Of a DNA stretch of 10,065 nt, positions 7,302-10,065 are shown one piece after another. A program made the position numbers and the translations under genes. Position 1 is the first letter of the stretch, and each line of letters begins with the position of its first letter. Source of the stretch: Cyclobacteriaceae bacterium (GTDB lineage: Bacteria; Bacteroidota; Bacteroidia; Cytophagales; Cyclobacteriaceae); the NCBI GenBank assembly GCA_025363495.1, contig JANYDR010000163.1, positions 1 through 10,065 of the forward strand, in the 5' to 3' direction. The notes beneath the pieces are model-generated. The model made no database searches, had not been told where the DNA came from, and worked only from the letters and a program-made list of their open reading frames with translations.

Positions 7302-8636
7302 ATGCTAATACTTACAAAAGAAGAAGCACAGGCTTTAATGAAAAAAGTACTGGCCTTCTCCAAAGCCGATGAGTGCGAAGTCAATCTCACCGGAAGCAAT
7401 GCGGGTAATGTTCGCTATGCACGCAATTCAGTATCCACCAGCGGTGGCATAAGTCAGATGAGCCTTGCAGTGGCTTCAGCATTTGGAAAAAAACTAGGGA
7501 TTGCCACTATCAATGAATTGGATGATGCCTCGCTTGAAAAAGTTGTTCGCCGCTCGGAAGAGCTGGCGCAACTGGCACCGGAGAATCCTGAGTTTGTTTC
7601 ATTCCTGGGACCACAAAAATATGCTGAGCCAGTAACATTCATTCCTGCAACAGCGGCTATTACACCAAAACTTCGCGCTGACAATGTTGCGGCAAGCCTG
7701 AAAGTAGCAAGAGATGCAAAAGCAATAGCCGCTGGATTTCTTGAGGACAACAGTGGTTTCTCAGCGATGATGAATTCACACGGATTGTTTGCGTACAATA
7801 CAACGACCTACACCAATTTTTCAATTACGGTTCGTACAGAAGATGGAAAAGGATCCGGTTATGCAACACGTGGATTTAATGATGTTGCCAAGCTTGATAC
7901 AAAAGCAGCAACAGAGATTGCTATTGAGAAGGCCGTTAAGTCAGCCACGGCAAAAGCGATTGAACCTGGTAAATACACCGTCATACTTGAGCCCGCAGCG
8001 GCGGCCGTATTACTGGAGAACATCTTCTTCGCCCTTGATGCGAGACAAGCAGATGAAGGTCGTAGCTTTTTAAGTTTACCTGGTGGTAAAACACGTCAGG
8101 GTGAGAAGCTGATGGATGAAAGAGTTAATATATATTCTGATCCATTAAATCCTGAATTACCAACAAGCACCTGGACAAATGATGGACGTCCGCAGGAAAA
8201 AACGACGTGGATTGAAAAAGGTGTTGTTAAGAACCTGACATTCTCCCGTTACTGGGCAGAGAAAAAAGGAGTTAAAGGAATTCCTTCTCCCGATGCTTTC
8301 ATCATGGAAGGCGGCACAAAATCGGTTGCTGAATTAATCAAGGGAACCAAGAAAGGAATATTGGTCACGCGTTTGTGGTACATCCGCACAGTAGACCCTC
8401 AATCACTCTTACTAACAGGATTGACCCGCGATGGCACGTTCTATATTGAAAACGGAGAGATCAAATATCCGATCAAGAATTTTCGTTTCAATGAAAGTCC
8501 GATTATAATGCTCAACAACCTGGAAGAACTAGGTAAAGTTGAGCGGACGGTAAGCGTTGAGTCAAACACAAATTATCTTCTGCCTCCGTTAAAGATCAGG
8601 GACTTTACATTTAGCAGTTTGTCGGACGCTGTGTAG
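7302..8636 (+). CDS. pmbA: PmbA/TldE-like non-catalytic partner of TldD, paralogue 2
   Basis: A 444-aa TldE/PmbA-type protein, the same length as pmbA1. The two share a near-identical N-terminal helix region (DDASLEKVVRRSEELAQL) and C-terminal blocks (IKYPIKNFRFNESPIIML, then KIRDFTFSSLSDAV). HExxxH is absent; the equivalent stretch is EPAAAAVLLENIF. It therefore fits the silent subunit of a TldD/TldE pair. No signal peptide or membrane segment is seen. Its ATG lies 2 bp after the tldD3 stop, and GGATAACC across the junction may act as a weak ribosome site. It is the last gene of block 2: a strong terminator follows 15 bp after the stop. Confidence 0.9.
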   Translation: MLILTKEEAQALMKKVLAFSKADECEVNLTGSNAGNVRYARNSVSTSGGISQMSLAVASAFGKKLGIATINELDDASLEKVVRRSEELAQLAPENPEFVSFLGPQKYAEPVTFIPATAAITPKLRADNVAASLKVARDAKAIAAGFLEDNSGFSAMMNSHGLFAYNTTTYTNFSITVRTEDGKGSGYATRGFNDVAKLDTKAATEIAIEKAVKSATAKAIEPGKYTVILEPAAAAVLLENIFFALDARQADEGRSFLSLPGGKTRQGEKLMDERVNIYSDPLNPELPTSTWTNDGRPQEKTTWIEKGVVKNLTFSRYWAEKKGVKGIPSPDAFIMEGGTKSVAELIKGTKKGILVTRLWYIRTVDPQSLLLTGLTRDGTFYIENGEIKYPIKNFRFNESPIIMLNNLEELGKVERTVSVESNTNYLLPPLKIRDFTFSSLSDAV

Positions 8637-8651
8637 AAGTTGATCGTAATG

Positions 8652-8712
8652 AGTTAATCGTTATTCGTGGCGCTGAATCAATAGTGCGCTCTGGATAACG
8701 ATTAACTTTTTT
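8652..8712 (+). terminator. Intrinsic terminator after pmbA2
   Basis: AGTTAATCGTTAT (8652-8664) pairs perfectly with ATAACGATTAACT (8695-8707). An inner GCGC/GCGC stem (8670-8673 with 8686-8689) extends the fold. The right arm runs into six T at 8707-8712. Stem, U-tract and position 15 bp after the stop support Rho-independent termination of the tldD3-pmbA2 transcript. The complementary strand lacks a U-tract, so it should act one way only. Confidence 0.85.
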
Positions 8713-8841
8713 ATTGGCCTGTGCAAAGTTTACAGGCTATAAAGCAATAATGTTTAACCCCGCAGGGTATAGCGAATCTGTCGGGAAAAACTCCCTGCTA
8801 GATAGAATGACAAAATTAAATGTTAATAAATGTCGAATACA

Positions 8842-8930
8842 TTCTCGCAGATTTAAATCTGCAGATTTTCGCGGAATTCTAGGAGTTCCACGAAAATCTG
8901 TGAGTATTAGATCTGTGCAATCTGCGGGAA
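8842..8930. repeat. Dispersed palindromic element, copy 2
   Basis: The outer arms 8842-8853 and 8919-8930 pair over 12 bp with one G-T. The inner hairpin pairs CAGATTTTCG (8862-8871) with CGAAAATCTG (8891-8900). After one mismatch, GGAATTC (8873-8879) pairs with GAGTTCC (8883-8889) around a TAG loop. A perfect 16-bp palindrome, GCAGATTTAAATCTGC, sits at 8847-8862. The right half is close to copy 1 (GATCTGTGCAATCTG and GGGAAATGCA in both). Copy 2 lacks about 50 bp of the left-hand spacer, so it is the shorter form (89 against 143 bp). Confidence 0.82.
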
Positions 8931-9008
8931 ATGCACTTAAGACTACAATCATACTGCGATATTCGCAACCTTTTAATCGATGAGCTTTGGCATTGGATAA
9001 GCACCTTG

Positions 9009-9699
9009 TTAGTGCACGTTATTATCCTCTCGATTGGGCAATTGATTGATAAAATTTTCTGCGTGTTCTTTATGACCCTCCAGCCCTTCGAGCGTAATGT
9101 AGCTTTGACGGTTTGCCGATTGGATTATATTCATAAATATTAAGTCAGATTTTATTTTTTTAAAGTCAAATGGAATAGCCTTCTGATGGAAATTAAACTC
9201 CTTGAAGTCACTAATTACTCTAGGTCCAAAATTCTCGTCAAAAAATTTTTGAGTCTTCCTGCCCCATTCCGTATAGAACTCGGCATCCAAGTAGTATCCA
9301 ATTATGCTACCTCTTAATTTGTCGTCAGAAACACTAAGAAGCCCTGAAGCCTCCAAATTCTTATATCCAGTTAATTGCGGGCTATAAATTGGATTTGTTC
9401 CCATCCATGAAAATGCAATGGACAAGGAGTCAGTCATTTCAGGGCTTTTTGGCAACTTACGAATCAAATATTCTCTAAGCTTAATTGCCTCCTTGCAATT
9501 TTTTATTTTGAAGTCTAATTGATCAATGTCATTTTGAATAGACTCTCGTAGCAGAAACAATAATTGCCCTTCCTTGAATTTATCAGCTCGATTTGTTCTC
9601 CATTCGTCAAATACGAGACAAGCTAATACCGATAAATATTAAAAGAATCTCTCCTAAGGCAGATGCCCAGTTAAAGGTAATTTGTCTAAACAGTTTCAT
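9009..9699 (-). pseudogene. Frameshifted DUF6090-like membrane protein gene
   Basis: An ATG at 9699-9697 opens MKLFRQITFNWASALGEI followed by LLIFIGIS, a membrane segment typical of Bacteroidota DUF6090-type proteins (GEI..IFIGI before an NWNE-like polar stretch). That frame stops at 9609-9607. The continuation FDEWRTNRADKFKEGQLL and then FLLRESIQND is in another frame and stays open to the stop at 9011-9009. The shift falls between about 9610 and 9630, equivalent to a 1-nt gain or 2-nt loss. The long downstream frame has no ATG of its own, only an internal TTG at 9560. The restored product would be about 230 aa: one N-terminal membrane helix and a soluble part containing TGYKNLEASGLLSVSDDKL. 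The family call is from pattern memory. A sequencing error is an alternative to true decay. Confidence 0.6.
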
Positions 9700-9770
9700 A
9701 GCAAATGCACTCTAATGTTTAACTAACTACAGTTATACCTGTACTCTTTCTTGGACCGATTCATGAACGT

Positions 9771-10020
9771 CTATGGACGATACAGACTCTTCCATTCATT
9801 TTCATATTTATCTCCTTTTACCCACATCGGATGCGCTTTGTTGTCGGCGATATATTTAGCAGCAAGCACGTAAGCTTTGATAAACTTCAGGCCATAATTG
9901 AGTGATTTGAGTGAATTGGAAGAAAGAGTATGTTACCCCTATTAGCGCTATGAGCCAAAATACCCAAAGTGCACAGAATAACCAGAAACTTATGAAAACG
10001 GAATACGTCACCACCGCCAT
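9771..10020 (-). pseudogene. Small membrane protein gene, apparently frameshifted
   Basis: An ATG at 10020-10018 opens a 54-codon frame ending at 9856. It begins MAVVTYSVFISFWLFCAL and continues with a Trp- and Ile-rich hydrophobic stretch, probably one or two membrane helices. An overlapping frame with no start codon follows a TAA near 9930 and reads SLKSLNYGLKFIKAYVLAAK, then YIADNKAHPMWVKGDKYENE and WKSLYRP, with its stop at 9773-9771. That second frame has a protein-like, charged amphipathic composition. The simplest reading is one gene of about 83 codons broken near the GGGG at about 9936-9939. The alternative is an intact 54-aa membrane peptide overlapping an unrelated open frame. I do not recognise the family. 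Confidence 0.4.
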
Positions 10021-10023
10021 CGT

Positions 10024-10065
10024 TTACCCTAATTCTCGTATCCACGTCGGGTGGGCATGGGAGTG
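10024..10065 (-). CDS. C-terminal tail of an unknown gene (partial at window edge)
   Basis: Thirteen codons and a TAA stop (10026-10024) enter from the right, reading HSHAHPTWIRELG. The segment AHPTWIR resembles AHPMWVK in the neighbouring downstream frame (9771-9930), which hints at tandem paralogues or a small repeated family. The next ATG (10020) is only 3 bp beyond the stop, as in a compact operon. It is too short to identify, and the reading frame is inferred from that resemblance and the stop position. Confidence 0.3.
   Translation of the reverse strand, partial: HSHAHPTWIRELG

Larger units (their letters stand above)
8637..9008. other. Intergenic region after pmbA2, repeats and hairpins only
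   Basis: A 372-bp region between convergent genes. It holds the terminator and a second hairpin (8715-8722 with 8732-8739, 9-nt loop, one G-T pair). A six-bp inverted pair GCAGGG/CCCTGC lies at 8762-8767 and 8793-8798, and palindromic element copy 2 at 8842-8930. Open frames crossing it (8714-8983 +, 8737-8952 -) are translations of the repeat and are not called. Confidence 0.7.

Noticed and set aside
5401..8930. CRISPR array
   Set aside because: There are two diverged copies 3.3 kb apart with internal hairpins, without regular spacers or cas genes.
8714..8983. Open frames on both strands across the spacer after pmbA2
   Set aside because: Their central residues are translations of palindromic element copy 2, a common source of spurious proteins, and they overlap the terminator edge.

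Overview
The window looks like chromosomal DNA of a Bacteroidota member, plausibly of the Cytophagales type. That rests on moderate G+C, weak Shine-Dalgarno sites, two candidate promoters of the Bacteroidota TTG...TAnnTTTG kind, a DUF6090-like membrane protein relic, and TldD-type proteins starting with MKRRDF. The genus is inference.

Layout. Positions 1-170 carry the 3' end of a mannonate dehydratase gene (uxuA). An AT-rich stretch (171-733) follows, with a degenerate heptamer tandem array, a lipoprotein-like coding scrap and a candidate promoter. The core (734-8636) holds five co-directional TldD/PmbA-family genes in two blocks: tldD1-tldD2-pmbA1 and tldD3-pmbA2. The blocks are separated by 253 bp containing a long palindromic element and a candidate promoter. 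Block 2 ends in a strong intrinsic terminator, and a second copy of the palindromic element follows. The right end (9009-10065) reads on the minus strand and holds frameshifted or partial genes: a DUF6090-like relic, a small membrane-protein relic and the tail of a further gene.

How the genes fit together. TldD and TldE/PmbA proteins form a metalloprotease in which TldD carries the HExxxH zinc site and TldE is the catalytically silent partner. All three TldD paralogues here keep HExxxH and a downstream Cys, and all begin with a twin-arginine signal. Neither PmbA paralogue has a signal or an HExxxH. The sequence therefore suggests an exported TldD/TldE-type peptidase system, expanded by tandem duplication to three catalytic and two non-catalytic subunits. 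The substrate is not visible; no convincing peptide precursor gene lies in the window.
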